Positions 43,575 through 54,331 of a stretch of DNA of 64,000 nucleotides are shown one piece after another (position 1 is the first letter of the stretch; the number at the start of each line of letters is the position of its first letter). The DNA is from Strigops habroptila. Taxonomy: Eukaryota; Chordata; Aves; Psittaciformes; Psittacidae. The DNA lies in NCBI RefSeq assembly GCF_004027225.2, contig NW_022651105.1, positions 1-64,000 on the forward strand, read 5' to 3'. A program made the translations under genes and the position numbers. The notes under the pieces are model-generated. The model did not search any database. It was not told the origin of the DNA and saw nothing but the letters and a program-made list of their open reading frames with translations.

Positions 43575-43815
43575 ACTACAACTCCCGTCATGCTCCGCGC
43601 TCAACGCAAAGCCCTCTGGGTAATGTGTCCACAGACGGAGGCGCCCCAGAACTACAGCTCCCGTGATGCTCCGCGCTCAGCGCAAAGCCCTCTGGGTAAT
43701 GTGTCCACATGCGGGGACCAGAACTACAACTCCCGTGATGCCCCCGCGCTCAACGCAACGCCCCCTGGGTAATGTGTCCATAGGCGACGGTGCCGGAACC
43801 ACAACTCCCGTCATG
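43575..43815 (+). promoter_or_regulatory. Four tandem ZNF143/THAP11-type motifs upstream of AP2S1
   Basis: ACTACAACTCCCGTCATGC at 43575-43593, ACTACAGCTCCCGTGATGC at 43651-43669, ACTACAACTCCCGTGATGC at 43723-43741 and ACCACAACTCCCGTCATGC at 43797-43815. This matches the SBS consensus ACTACAAYTCCCAGMATGC bound by ZNF143 and THAP11. Each lies in a 72-76-bp repeat that also carries CTCTGGGTAATGTGTCC. The array ends 64 bp before the AP2S1 start codon. Confidence 0.8.
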
Positions 43816-43879
43816 CCCCGCGGCCGCCGGGAGCGGATATCCGGTGGGACCGCGGGGTGGGGGCGCGGGACCAGCAGCC

Positions 43880-46800
43880 ATGGTGAGGAGCGGGAAGAGG
43901 ATGGGGGGGGGGGGGGGGAAGCTATTGGGGGGGGCTCCCCATTGAAGAGGCGCCATAGGGGGGTAATGGGGTGCCCCATTGAGGGGGGTCCCCTTAGTGT
44001 GTCCCCATAGGGAGCGGCCTGGGGGGGTATTGGGTCCCCCCCATAGGGAGCAGGTTGGGGGGGGGGGTCTTATTGGAGCCACCCATGTGGTAGCGCAGAG
44101 GGGGGGGTCTCCTATAGGGCACCCCATTAGAGTGTCCCTATAGGGGTGCCCTATGGGAAGGGGGACCTGTTCTAGTGGGGGGGCTTTGGGAGGGGGGGCT
44201 TCAAGACTCCCTATGGGACATATAGGGGGTATATAAGATTCCTTATAGGACATATAGGAAGCATATAAGGTTCTATATAGGACATATAGATGGTATATAA
44301 GATTCCTTATTAGACATGTAGGCGGTATATAAGATTCCATATAGGACATAAAGGGGGCATATAACACTTCTTATGGGTCATATAGGCGCCATGTAAGACT
44401 ACGTATTGGACGTATAGGCGGCGTATAAGATTCTGTATAAGATGTATAGATGGTATATAAGATTCCGTATAGGACATGTAGGTGGTATATAAGATATCCT
44501 ATAGGACATAGAGGGGCCATATGGGATTCCCTATAGGACATAGAGGGGACATATAACACTCCCTATGGGTCATATAGGCGGCATATAAGACTGCGTATTG
44601 GGCATATAGATGGTATATGAGATTCTCTATAGAACATATAGATGGTATAGAAGTTTCTGTATGGGACATGTAGGTGGTATATAACATTCCCTGTAGGAGA
44701 TAGAGGCTGCATATAAGACTCGCTATAGGACATAGAGGGGGCATATAACACTCCTTATGGGACATAAAGGCAGCATATAAGGCTGTATTGGACATATAGG
44801 GGGTATATACGACATTAAGGGGGCAGGGACACCAAATCCCCCTCAATAGAGGGGATGGGGCAGATTTGCCCCCCCCCCCATCCCATTTTGCCCCCCCCGG
44901 GGCAGATCCGCTTCATCCTGATCCAGAACCGGGCCGGGAAGACCCGCCTGGCCAAGTGGTACATGCAGTTCGACGACGATGAGAAGCAGAAGCTCATCGA
45001 GGAGGTCCACGCCGTGGTCACCGTCCGCGATGCCAAACACACCAACTTCGTGGAGGTACCGGCCCCGCGGCCCGGGGTTTGAGCCCCAAATCGCCCTCTT
45101 CCCGTTGTGTGCCCCATAGACGGGGTGAGAATTGGGGATGGAGCTTGGGATGAGGCTTAAACCTGGGGCTTGGGATGAGCCCCATTGCCCCCATTGCTCC
45201 CCGTTGCCCCCGTTGCCCCCATTGCTCCTATTGCCCCCATCGCCTCCCTTTGCTCCCTTTGCCCCCATTGCCCCCGTTGCCTCCATTGCCCCCCTTTGCC
45301 CCCATTGCCCCCGTTGCCTCATTGCCCCTCTTTGCCCCCTTTGCCTCCATTGCTCCCATTGCCCCCTTTGCCCCCCAGTGCCCCCATTGCTCCCATTGTC
45401 CCCATTGTCCCCTATTGCCCCCATTGCTCCCATTGCCCCCCTTTGCTCCCTTTGCTCCCATTGCCCCCCTTGCTCCCCATTGCCCCCGTTGCCCCCATTG
45501 CTCCCATTGCCCCCCATTGCCCCCATTGCCCTCATTCCCCCATTGCTCCCATTGCCTCCCATTGCCCCCATTGCCCCCCTTGCTCCCCATTGCCTCCCTT
45601 TGCCCCCATTGCCTCCATTGCTCCCATTGCCCCTATTGCCCCCATTGCCCTCATTCCCCCATTGCTCCCATTGCTCCCTATTGCCCCATTGCCCCCGTTG
45701 CCCCTGTTCCCCCCATTGCCCCCCTTGTCCCCATTGCCCCCATTGCCCCCAATTGCCCCCATTGCCCCCATAGCTCCCATTGCCCCCCTTTGCCCCCATT
45801 GCCTCCATTGCTCCTATTGCCCCCATTGCCTCCCATTGCCCCCATTGCCCCCCTTGCTCCCCATTGCTTCCCTTTGCCCTCATTGCCCCCATTGCCCTCA
45901 TTCCCCCATTGCTCCCATTGCCCCCTATTGCCCCATTGCCTCCCATTGCCCCCCTTTGCCCCCATTGCCTCCATTGCCCCCATTGCTCCCATTGCCCCCC
46001 ATTGCCCCCATTGCCCTCATTCCCCCATTGCTCCCATTGCTCCCTATTGCCCCATTGCCTCCCATTGCCCCCGTTGCCCCTGTTCCCCCCATTGCCCCCA
46101 ATTGCCCCCATAGCTCCCTTTGCCCCCATTGCCTCCATTGCTGCTATTGCCCCCATTGCCCCCTATTGCCCCATTGCCTCCCATAGCTCCCTTTGCCCCC
46201 ATTGCCCCCCTTGCTCCCCATTGCCTCCCTTTGCCCCCATTGTCTCCCATTGCCCCCGTTGCTCCATTGCCCCCCTTGCCCCCCCCTTGACCCCCATTGC
46301 TCCCCATTGCCCCCCATTGTCCCCCTTGCCCCCATTCCCCCCTTGCTCCCGGTATTCCCAGCCCCATTCCCGCGTGTTCCCTCAGTTCCGGAACTTCAAG
46401 ATCATTTACCGGCGCTACGCGGGGCTCTACTTCTGCATCTGCGTGGACGTGACCGACAACAACCTGGCCTACCTGGAGGCCATCCACAACTTCGTGGAGG
46501 TGAGGGCACCCCGGCATTAATTAGTGTTAATTAATGGCCATTAATCAATTGGTTAACGTTACCGAAGGGGCATTAATTAATTGTTGTTTAATTGTTGCTC
46601 ATTAATGGACATTAATAAGAATGTTATTTAATGTTTTTATTAAATTAATTATTTTATTAAATTAATTATTTTATTAAATTAATTATATTATTAAATTAAT
46701 TATTTTATTAAATTATATTATTAAATTAATTATTTAATATTAATGTCAATTAGGATTAATGGTCATTGAAAAATTAATGTTATTTGTCACTAATTGTTAA

Positions 46801-47558
46801 TGTTAATTAATTGTCATTACCGTTAACTGATTAATGGTCATTAATAAATTCATGAATGTCAACTGACAAATGATCAGTAATAAATTAATTTTGATTATTG
46901 GTTATTAATAAATTAATCAACGTTAATTGATTAATGGTTATTAGTTGATGTTATTTGCCATTAATTAATTGAGATTAATTAATGGTTATTATTAAATTAA
47001 CTATTTAATCCGTGGTCATTAATGCATTAAAGTTAATGGTCGTTAATAAGCTAACATTAATGGCTGTTAATTAACATGAGTAATTAGTGATGTTAATTTA
47101 TCAATAACCGTTAACATTAATTTATTTTCATTATTATTAATGGTAAGTAATGGTTATTAATAATTTAACATTCATGTCGTTAATAAGTTAATTAACGTTA
47201 ATTAATGGTCATTAATAAAGTAATTAATGCTAATTAATGAGTTAATGGTCATTAACGCGCCCCTCGGTGCCCCGCAGGTCCTCAATGAGTACTTCCACAA
47301 CGTCTGTGAGCTCGACTTGGTCTTCAACTTCTACAAGGTGAGGCAAAGTGGGGGGGACCACGAGTCTCATCCCACCCTGCGGGGGGGGGATCTGCTTTGG
47401 GGTCCCCACCCCACACGTGTGGGTCCCGCCCCACATCCATGGGGCTGCTCCTGCAGGTCTACACGGTGGTGGATGAGATGTTCCTGGCGGGAGAGATCCG
47501 GGAGACGAGTCAGACCAAGGTCCTGAAGCAGCTCCTGATGCTGCAGTCACTGGAGTGA
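43880..47558 (+). CDS. AP2S1: AP-2 complex subunit sigma
   Basis: Five exons: 43880-43882 (only the ATG), 44906-45055, 46386-46499, 47278-47337 and 47457-47558. They give 142 residues, identical in length to human. Having the initiator codon alone in exon 1 is also, as I recall, the human arrangement. The protein begins [21 protein letters not shown] and ends LLMLQSLE, almost unchanged from mammals. It is the small sigma-2 chain of the clathrin adaptor AP-2, which recognises acidic dileucine cargo at the plasma membrane with the alpha chain. The Arg-15 equivalent mutated in human hypocalciuric hypercalcaemia is in the RLAKWYMQF stretch and is present. Confidence 0.98.
44205..44820 (+). repeat. 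TATATAAGATTCC.TATAGGACATA minisatellite in AP2S1 intron 1
   Basis: Degenerate units of about 46 bp (GGTATATAAGATTCC, TATAGGACATATAGG) are repeated some 13 times, AT-richer than the surroundings. Confidence 0.9.
45178..46350 (+). repeat. CCATTGCCCCCATTGCTCCC minisatellite in AP2S1 intron 2
   Basis: Short units (ATTGCCCCC, ATTGCTCCC, TTTGCCCCC) repeat for 1.2 kb with a longer period of about 170 bp. Frames of up to 437 residues on either strand come from this repeat. Confidence 0.95.
46515..47262. repeat. AT-rich TTAAT array in AP2S1 intron 3
   Basis: About 750 bp made almost entirely of TTAATTAA, ATTATTTTATTAAATT and TAATGGTCATTAAT words, standing out sharply in a GC-rich gene. It starts just after the exon 3 donor and ends just before the exon 4 acceptor. 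Confidence 0.95.
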
Positions 47559-47650
47559 ACGGGACCCCCCCATTGCCTCCGGGGACCCCCCCGGGGGGGC
47601 TGCCGAGGCTCTTGGTGTCGTTGATGTCCCCCCCCCATCCTTGTGCTGTG

Positions 47651-47656
47651 AATAAA
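47651..47656 (+). terminator. AP2S1 poly(A) signal
   Basis: AATAAA 93 bp after the stop codon, followed by a GT-rich stretch. A short 3' UTR is likely. Confidence 0.85.
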
Positions 47657-47734
47657 CGTGGCTGTGATGGAGCAGAGCCTTTGGGGGGGCCACAAGGACC
47701 CCCCATGACCCGTTGGGGGGGCTCTGCCGGGATG

Positions 47735-48125
47735 GGGATGTGGGGGGGCCATAGAAGGGATGGGGGCACGGGGGGGCCCATAGAAGAGATGGGGACAAGG
47801 GGGGGCCCATAGAAGGGATGGGGACAAGGGGGGGGCCCATAGAAGGGATGGGGACAAGGGGGGGCCATAGAAGGGATGGGGACAAGGGGGGACCCATAGA
47901 AGAGATAGGGACAAGGAGGGGCCCATAAAAGGGATGGGGATAAGGGGGGGGCCATAGAAGGGATGGGGGCACGGGGGGGGCCCATAGAAGAGATAGGGAC
48001 AAGGGGGGGGCCCATAGAAGGGATAGGGACAAGGGGGGGCCCATAGAAGGGATGGGGACAAGGGGGGGCCATAGAAGGGATGGGGACAAGGGGGGGCCCA
48101 TAGAAGGGATGGGTGCACGGGGGGG
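47735..48125. repeat. CCATAGAAGGGATGGGGACA minisatellite between AP2S1 and FKRP
   Basis: About 13 units of roughly 29 bp (GGGGGGCCCATAGAAGGGAT plus GGGGACAA) fill the spacer between the convergent genes. Confidence 0.95.
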
Positions 48126-48160
48126 TCACAAAGAAGCCCTGGTGGGGGTCACAGAAGGCT

Positions 48161-48166
48161 TTATTG
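48161..48166 (-). terminator. FKRP poly(A) signal
   Basis: AATAAA on the minus strand, 132 bp beyond the FKRP stop codon, is the first canonical signal. Confidence 0.8.
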
Positions 48167-48297
48167 TCAATGGGGGGGGACACACATTGACCAGGATTCC
48201 CGGGATTCCTCCTTCTCATCCCAACCTCTTTGTATCCTGGGATCCCTCATCCCAACCCCTTTGTATCCCGGGATTCCTCATCCCCATCCCACTCCCC

Positions 48298-49780
48298 TCA
48301 TTCCTGCGCCATCCTCTTGACGCTGGGATTGGGATACTCGGGATTCTCGATGGCTCCAGGTCCGAACTTGAACTCCAGGAATTCCCGGGCATTGTTGGGC
48401 GCCATCGCAGTCAATCCCGCGAATTCCATCGGCACCCGCGGCTGCAGGAATCTCTCTGGGAATTCCACATCCTGGCGGTGTCCCAGCCACGTATCCTTGG
48501 TCATCACCCCCCGTCGGGAATAGAAGGGCCACAGATCCACATGGAGCCGGTTGCTCCGGCTATAATGGACCCGGTAGAATTCCCCCTCGGCCGCCTTTTC
48601 CCATAGGAATCCTTCAGCATCCTCCACCGCTTCCCCGGCGGCCGCCGCCACCAACCACCGGCACTTCCCAACGTCCTCTTTGTAGATCCCTAAATCCACA
48701 TCGTAATCCCATGGGATGATATCCCGCAGGCGAACGGCTCCCAATAAGGATCCTCCTTCCAACCAGTACCGGATTCCGGATGCTTCCAGGACGGATACGA
48801 CGTGCCGGGTGGTCTCGCGGAGGGCCCGGAGGCAGCAGGGGGGGGTCCAGCGCCCGGTAAGGATGTATTGGGGTGTTCCAGCATGGATTGTCCCGAAGCA
48901 CCGGGCTGTGTCCTTCCCGCATCCATACCAACGTTCCCGGCCGTCGGGAAGCACTTCCCGCTTGATGCCCAGATCCCGCATCAGCTGCCGGCGCTGGTTT
49001 TCCAGCCTGCTCTGAGCTTTCCATTGGTTGTGAGGGGAAAGGGGCAGGCGCCGGGAGAGCGGGAATGCCGTGGGGACCACGCGCAGCTTCCAACCCCGGA
49101 ATGCCGCCTGGATGAAGAGCGCCGTGGGCACCGGGCGCGCCAAGGGGAACGGCAGAGCGAAGAGATCCCGGGTGCGCAGGAGGAGCACGGCGGCGCCTTC
49201 CACAGCCTGGCAAAGGCCCGGGATAGCGGGAGCATCCCGGTACCGCACCGTCCATTCCCGCGGCTCCAAGCTCAGCTCCAGGCACCTCAAGGGCACCGGC
49301 CCCACGGGCGCCACCGCAATCCGGGTATCCCCGCTGCCGCGCTCCAGCGCATCCCGCATCCGCTCCAGCAGCCCCGGCAGCGCCCGCGTGCCGTCGGGAA
49401 CCAGCGCCACGTGCCGGGTGCGGATGTGGAGCTCGGGATGCGCCAGCGGAGGCGGCCGCTCGGGAACGGGAAGCACCGGGAATACCGTGACACCGGGAGG
49501 TAACGGCAGCGGGGGGTACAGCACCGTGTCCGGGGCCACCACCACCGGCAGCAATAGGGAGGAGAAGGCTCGTGCCGTTCCCAGCACGTCGTTCTCCGTG
49601 GCCTCGAAGTCCCGGAGCAGGACGGTGACGCCGGGAATGCCGCGCGGGATGCGGCACGAGGATGCTCCTGGCGCCGGGGGGGGGCGGCGGCGCCGGGCCC
49701 CAAAGCCACACGCAATAGAGGAGGAGGAGGTTGAGGCCGATGGCTGCGGCAAGGGCGGCCTGGCACGGGGTCACCCGCAT
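48298..49780 (-). CDS. FKRP: Fukutin-related protein, with one apparent frame slip
   Basis: Single coding exon, as in other vertebrates. FKRP is a Golgi ribitol-5-phosphate transferase that extends the alpha-dystroglycan glycan. The start MRVTPCQAALAAAIGLNLLL gives the N-terminal signal anchor. The catalytic part has the zinc-binding cysteines (WYGCGKDTARCFG and PPCCLRALRET), the nucleotidyltransferase core YWLEGGSLLGAV and the acidic motif IPWDYDVDLGIY. It ends about 12 residues after KFGPGAIENPEYPNPS. The first 30 or so residues are in one frame and the rest in another. The switch lies by the run of nine G at 49676-49684. The span is 1483 nt, one more than a multiple of three, so one surplus base would explain it. 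At about 493 residues the corrected length would match human (495). I read this as an assembly error, not a pseudogene, because everything downstream is intact. Confidence 0.93.
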
Positions 49781-49799
49781 GCTGGGGCTTGGGGGGGGG

Positions 49800-50201
49800 G
49801 CTTAATTAGTCGTCATTAGTTGATTAAGTCGTTAATTAGTTGTCGTTAATGAGGTTTTTAAGGAGCCCCCCCCCCCGGCCCATCGCTCACACGTGGGGTG
49901 ATGCTGGCACATGAGGCCCGGTGGTGCTGGAGGGGGAAAGAGGCGTTAATGAGGGGTCATTAATGTGGGGTCGTTAATGAGAGGTCATTAATGAGGAGTC
50001 ATTAATGAGGGGGTACTAATGAGGGGGTATTAATGAGGGGGATTAATGAGGGGTAATTAATAAGGAGAATATTAATGAGGGAGTGTTAATGAGGGATCAT
50101 TAATGAGCACTTATTAATGAGGGAGTGATTAATAAGGGGGTATTAATGAGGAGGATGTTAATGAGGGGGTATTAATAAGAGGGATAATTAATGAGGGACA
50201 T
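49800..50201. repeat. TTAATGAGG array upstream of FKRP
   Basis: ATTAATGAGGGGGTATTAAT-type units of 13-18 bp run from 49925 into the assembly gap. From 49800 to 49860 a related GTTAATTAGT stretch lies just upstream of the FKRP start. Confidence 0.85.
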
Positions 50202-50700
50202 NNNNNNNNNNNNNNNNNNNNNNNNNNNNNNNNNNNNNNNNNNNNNNNNNNNNNNNNNNNNNNNNNNNNNNNNNNNNNNNNNNNNNNNNNNNNNNNNNNN
50301 NNNNNNNNNNNNNNNNNNNNNNNNNNNNNNNNNNNNNNNNNNNNNNNNNNNNNNNNNNNNNNNNNNNNNNNNNNNNNNNNNNNNNNNNNNNNNNNNNNNN
50401 NNNNNNNNNNNNNNNNNNNNNNNNNNNNNNNNNNNNNNNNNNNNNNNNNNNNNNNNNNNNNNNNNNNNNNNNNNNNNNNNNNNNNNNNNNNNNNNNNNNN
50501 NNNNNNNNNNNNNNNNNNNNNNNNNNNNNNNNNNNNNNNNNNNNNNNNNNNNNNNNNNNNNNNNNNNNNNNNNNNNNNNNNNNNNNNNNNNNNNNNNNNN
50601 NNNNNNNNNNNNNNNNNNNNNNNNNNNNNNNNNNNNNNNNNNNNNNNNNNNNNNNNNNNNNNNNNNNNNNNNNNNNNNNNNNNNNNNNNNNNNNNNNNNN
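50202..50700. other. Assembly gap (499 N)
   Basis: Run of N. It is flanked by minisatellites on both sides and lies where the kinase-domain exons of COQ8B should be, so its real size is unknown and probably larger. Confidence 0.99.
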
Positions 50701-51288
50701 TCAGGGGGGGCTATGGGGTACAGGGGGGATCTATGGGGTTGGGGGAGTCCAGGGTGGTCTACGGGGGGGTTAGAGAAGGTCTATGGGGTACAAGGGTTAC
50801 GGGGGGGTTTATGGAGTATGGCAGTTACAGCGGGATGTCTATGGGGTATGGAGAGTCCAGGGGGATCTATAGGCTACAAGAGTTACAGGGGGGTTCTATG
50901 GGATATGGGGTGTCCAGGGGGATCTATGGGGTACAAGAGTTACAGGGGGGGATCTATGGGATATGGGGTATCCAGGGGAGTCTATGCAGTACAAGGGTTA
51001 CAGGGGGGGTTTATGGGGTACAGGGGATTACGGGGGGGGGTTTGTGGGGTATGGACAGTTACAGTGGGATCTACGGGGCACAAGAGTTACAGGAGTGATA
51101 TCTATGAGATATGGGGGGTCTGGGGGGTGTCTATGGGATATGGGGGTCCGGGGGGGTGCCTATGGGATATGGGGGTCCGGGGGGGTGCCTATGGGATATG
51201 AGGGATCTGGAGGGGGTGTCTATGGGATATGGGGGGTCCGGGGGTGTCTATGGGGTACGGGGGGTGTCTATGGGGTCCGGGGGTCCCC
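50701..51288. repeat. GGGGTCTATGGGGTA minisatellite in COQ8B
   Basis: Units built from TCTATGGGGTACAAGAGTTA then CAGGGGGGA, and further right GTGTCTATGGGATATGGGGG, run from the gap up to 3 bp before the COQ8B exon 4 donor. Confidence 0.9.
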
Positions 51289-51290
51289 AC

Positions 51291-53151
51291 CTTGCATGCT
51301 GAGCATCTGCCCCAGCTTGAGCGCTGCCCCCCGCGTGCGGCACAGGGCGCCCGCCAGGCGCTGCCCGTTGGCTCCGGACAGGAGGGAGACAGGACCCAGC
51401 GCAGCCCCCGGCGCTGCCGGCACATGGGGGGCACGGTGAGCCCCACGGCGGGGGGGGGAGAATGGGGGGGTTAGGGGCATGGGGGGGATTGGGGGACATA
51501 GAGGGATTGGGGGCATGGGGGGGGATTGGGGGACATAGAGGGATTGCAGACATGGGGGGGATTGGGGGCATGAGGGGGATTGGGGGATGGGGGGGGATTG
51601 GGGGACATGGGGGGGATTGGAGGCATGGGGGGGTATTGGGGACATGGGGGGATTGGGGGCATGGGGGGGATTGGGGGACATGGGGGGATTGGGGGACATG
51701 GGGGGATTGGGGGACATGGGGGGGATTGGGGGCATGAGGGGGATTGGGGGATGGGGGGGGATTGGGGGCATGGGGGGGATTGGGGGACATGGGGGGATTG
51801 GGGGACATGGGGGGATTGGGGGCATGGGGGGGATTGGGGGACATGGGGGGATTGGGGGACATGGGAGGGGATTGGGGGACACGGGGGGGATTGGGGGCAT
51901 GGGGGGATTGGGGGCCACGGGGGGGTATTGGGGCACAGGGGGGTACTGGGGACCCCCCACCCCACACTCACCCCCCAGCTTCGCTCGTGCCGCCTGTGCC
52001 AGAGCCCCCATCCCGAGCCCCAAGGCCAGACCTGGGGGGGGACGGGACATGGCAGAGAACCCCCCCCAATGCACCCCAAAACACCCCCCGCGCCCCAAAC
52101 CCCCTTAAGCTCTTCCCTGCCGCCCTAACACCCCTTATGCCCCCCAGACCCACCTTTGAGCCCCCCTGCACCCCCAAAGCCCCCTTTAACCTCCCCAACA
52201 CCCCTCCTAACCCTCCCTTTCATACCTCCAAACCCCACTTAAGCCTCCCCCCGCACCCCAAACCCCATTTAACCCCCTAAAAACCCCTTTTAACCCCCCA
52301 AACCCCTCCTAACTCTACGCTTAACTCCTCCAAACCCCCTTTAACCCCCCCCAAAATCCACTTTTAATCCCCCCAAAAACCCTTTTAACTCTTCCAAACC
52401 CCCTTTAACCCCTCCTTCAACCCCTTTAACTCCTCCAAACCTCGTTTAATCCCCCAAAAACCCTTTTTAACCCCCCCAAACCCCCTTTAACCCCCCAAAA
52501 ACCCCTTTTAACCCCTCCAAACCCCCTTTAACCCCCCAAAAACCCCCTTTAACCCCTCCAAACCCCCTTTAACTCCCCCCTTAACCCCTCCAAACCCCCT
52601 TTAACACCCCAAACCCCCTTTAGCTCCCCAAAAACCTCTTTCAGACCCCCCAAGCCCCCTTTAACCCCCCAAAAACCCCTTTTAACCCCCCCAAACCCCC
52701 TTTAACCCCCCAAAAACCCCTTTTAACCCCCCCAAACCCCCTTTTAACCCCTCCCAATCCCCTTTAACCCCCCCTTTAACCTCTCCAAACCCCTTTTAAC
52801 CCTCCCAAAAACCGTTTAACCCCCTTTTAGGGGCTTTAACCCCCCCAAGCCCCGGTCCCCCCCCAGCCCCCCCGTACCGCCGAAGCTCGCCATCCTCCCG
52901 AGCCGGGTCACGGGCACGGGCCGCTCCCGCGCCCTCTCGCTGAGCTGTGGGGCGGGACGGTCGCTCAATGGGCTCCGGTACCGGGGGGGGGGGTCCCCCA
53001 AACCCGTGCCCCCCCCCCATTCACCCACCTTCTGCCGGGGGGGGGCCCGCGCCGCCCGCGCGCGCTGCGCCTCCTCTGCCGAGAGCCCCCGCGAGGCGCA
53101 GCCCCGGTGCAGCCACCGTAGGGCTGCGGGGGGAGGCGCGGGGGGGGCCAT
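51291..53151 (-). CDS. COQ8B: Atypical kinase COQ8B, N-terminal exons only
   Basis: Four exons on the minus strand: 53151-53029, 52944-52878, 52031-51972 and 51413-51291. They encode about 124 residues with good phase throughout. Matches to human COQ8B (ADCK4) are clear in GLSAEEAQRARAAR, LSERARERPVP, MASFGGLALGLGMGALAQAA and above all in GAALKLGQMLSMQ. The last is the KxGQ motif that marks the UbiB/COQ8 family and controls its ATPase in coenzyme Q biosynthesis in the mitochondrial matrix. I prefer COQ8B over COQ8A because of the adjacent ACTMAP-SNRPA-RAB4B cluster. The remaining exons, with the whole kinase-like fold, are missing. The assembly gap begins 590 bp further on and FKRP follows directly, so the gene is cut by the gap. 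Confidence 0.85.
51460..51955. repeat. GGGGGATTGGGGGACATGGG minisatellite in COQ8B intron 3
   Basis: About 24 units of 19-21 bp (GGGGGGATTGGGGGCATG and GACATG variants) fill the intron. G-rich on the plus strand. Confidence 0.95.
52095..52850. repeat. CCCCTTTAACCCCCCAAAAA minisatellite in COQ8B intron 2
   Basis: Units of about 18 and 36 bp (CCAAACCCCCTTTAACCCCC, CCAAAAACCCCTTTTAACCC) repeat across the intron. The TTAACCCCC words resemble telomeric repeats but are not TTAGGG units. Confidence 0.9.
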
Positions 53152-53345
53152 AGGTCAAAGGGTACCCGGTTTTTGGGGGGGAGCACCCCAGTCCTGCCGT
53201 CCAGCAGCACGCTGCTTCCGGCTTCGGGCCGCTTCCGGGTTCCGGGACACGCCCACCCCCGCAGCGCCAGCCAATGGGAGCGCGGGATGGGCCGGGAGGC
53301 TCCGCCCCAAACGGGGCGCGCTGGCGCTCGCGCGGACCCCGATGA
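53152..53345 (-). promoter_or_regulatory. COQ8B CpG-rich promoter region
   Basis: CpG-rich sequence with GCTTCCGG/CTTCCGG (ETS-type) sites near 53213-53240 and a CCAATGGGAGCGCGG element near 53272, upstream of the COQ8B start codon. Confidence 0.5.
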
Positions 53346-53394
53346 ACCCAAATGAACCCAAATGAACCCCAGTGAACCCCAACGAACCCCAACG

Positions 53395-54325
53395 TTCGGC
53401 CCGAACCCCCCCGCTCTCACCCCAAACACCCCCGGTTTCACTCTAACCCCCCCATTTTCACCCCAACCCCCCCTAAACACCCCCATTTTCACCCTAAACC
53501 CCCCCATTTTCACTCTAATCCCCCCATTTTCACCCCAAAGCCCCCCCTTTTTTACTCTAATCTCTCCATTTTTACCCCAACCCCTCCCATTTTCACTCTA
53601 ATCTCCCCATTTTCACCCCAAAGCCCCCCATTTTCACTCTAATCCCCCCATTTTCACTCTAAACACCCGCATTTTCACTCTAATCCCCCCATTTTCACCC
53701 CAAACCCCCCATTTTCACTCTAATCCCCCCATTTTCACCCCAAACCCCCCATTTTCAGCCATAAGCCTCTCAATTTCAGCCCCAACCCCCCCCATTTTCA
53801 CTCTAAATTCCATTTTCACCCTAAATCCCATTTTCACCCTAAACCCCCCCATTTTCACCCTGAACACTCCCATTTTCATCCTAAACCCCCCTAAACCATT
53901 TTTGCCCTGAACCTCCCCTGTTCACCCCTAAACGTCTCATTCTCACCCCCAAATTCCCCCATCTTCACCCCAACTCCCCCATTTTCATCCTAAACCACCT
54001 TAACCCCCCCATTTTTACTCTAAACACCCCCATTTTCACCCTAAGCCCCCCCATTTCCACTCCAAACTCTCGATTTTTGCCATAAATACTTTTTCCGCCA
54101 CAAACTTCTCAATTTCAGCCCCAACCCCCCCGTTTTCATCCGAAAACACCTTAACCCCCCCATTTTCACCCCAAGCCCTCCCATTTCCTTTCCAAACCCC
54201 ATTTTCACCCCCCATTTTTACCATAAACCCCCCCATTTCCACCCTAACCCCCCCATTTCCACCTGATCCCCCCCATTTCCAGCCCTAAACCTCTCATTTC
54301 CAGCCCCAAACCCCCCCATTCCCCC
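53395..54325. repeat. CCCCCATTTTCACCCTAAAC minisatellite between COQ8B and ACTMAP
   Basis: Units of 18-20 bp (CCCCATTTTCACTCTAATCC, CACCCCAAAGCC variants) run nearly to the ACTMAP stop codon. No gene seen in it; ITPKC, which sits here in human, is not present. Confidence 0.9.
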
Positions 54326-54331
54326 CCCCCA

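Noticed and set aside
45132-46534. Long frames on both strands (up to 437 codons) in AP2S1 intron 2
   Set aside because: Low-complexity CCATTGCCCCC repeat; AP2S1 exons 2 and 3 splice cleanly across it.
52095-52850. Interstitial telomeric repeats suggested by TTAACCCCC words
   Set aside because: No run of CCCTAA or TTAGGG units is present; the period is 18 or 36 bp and matches an ordinary minisatellite.
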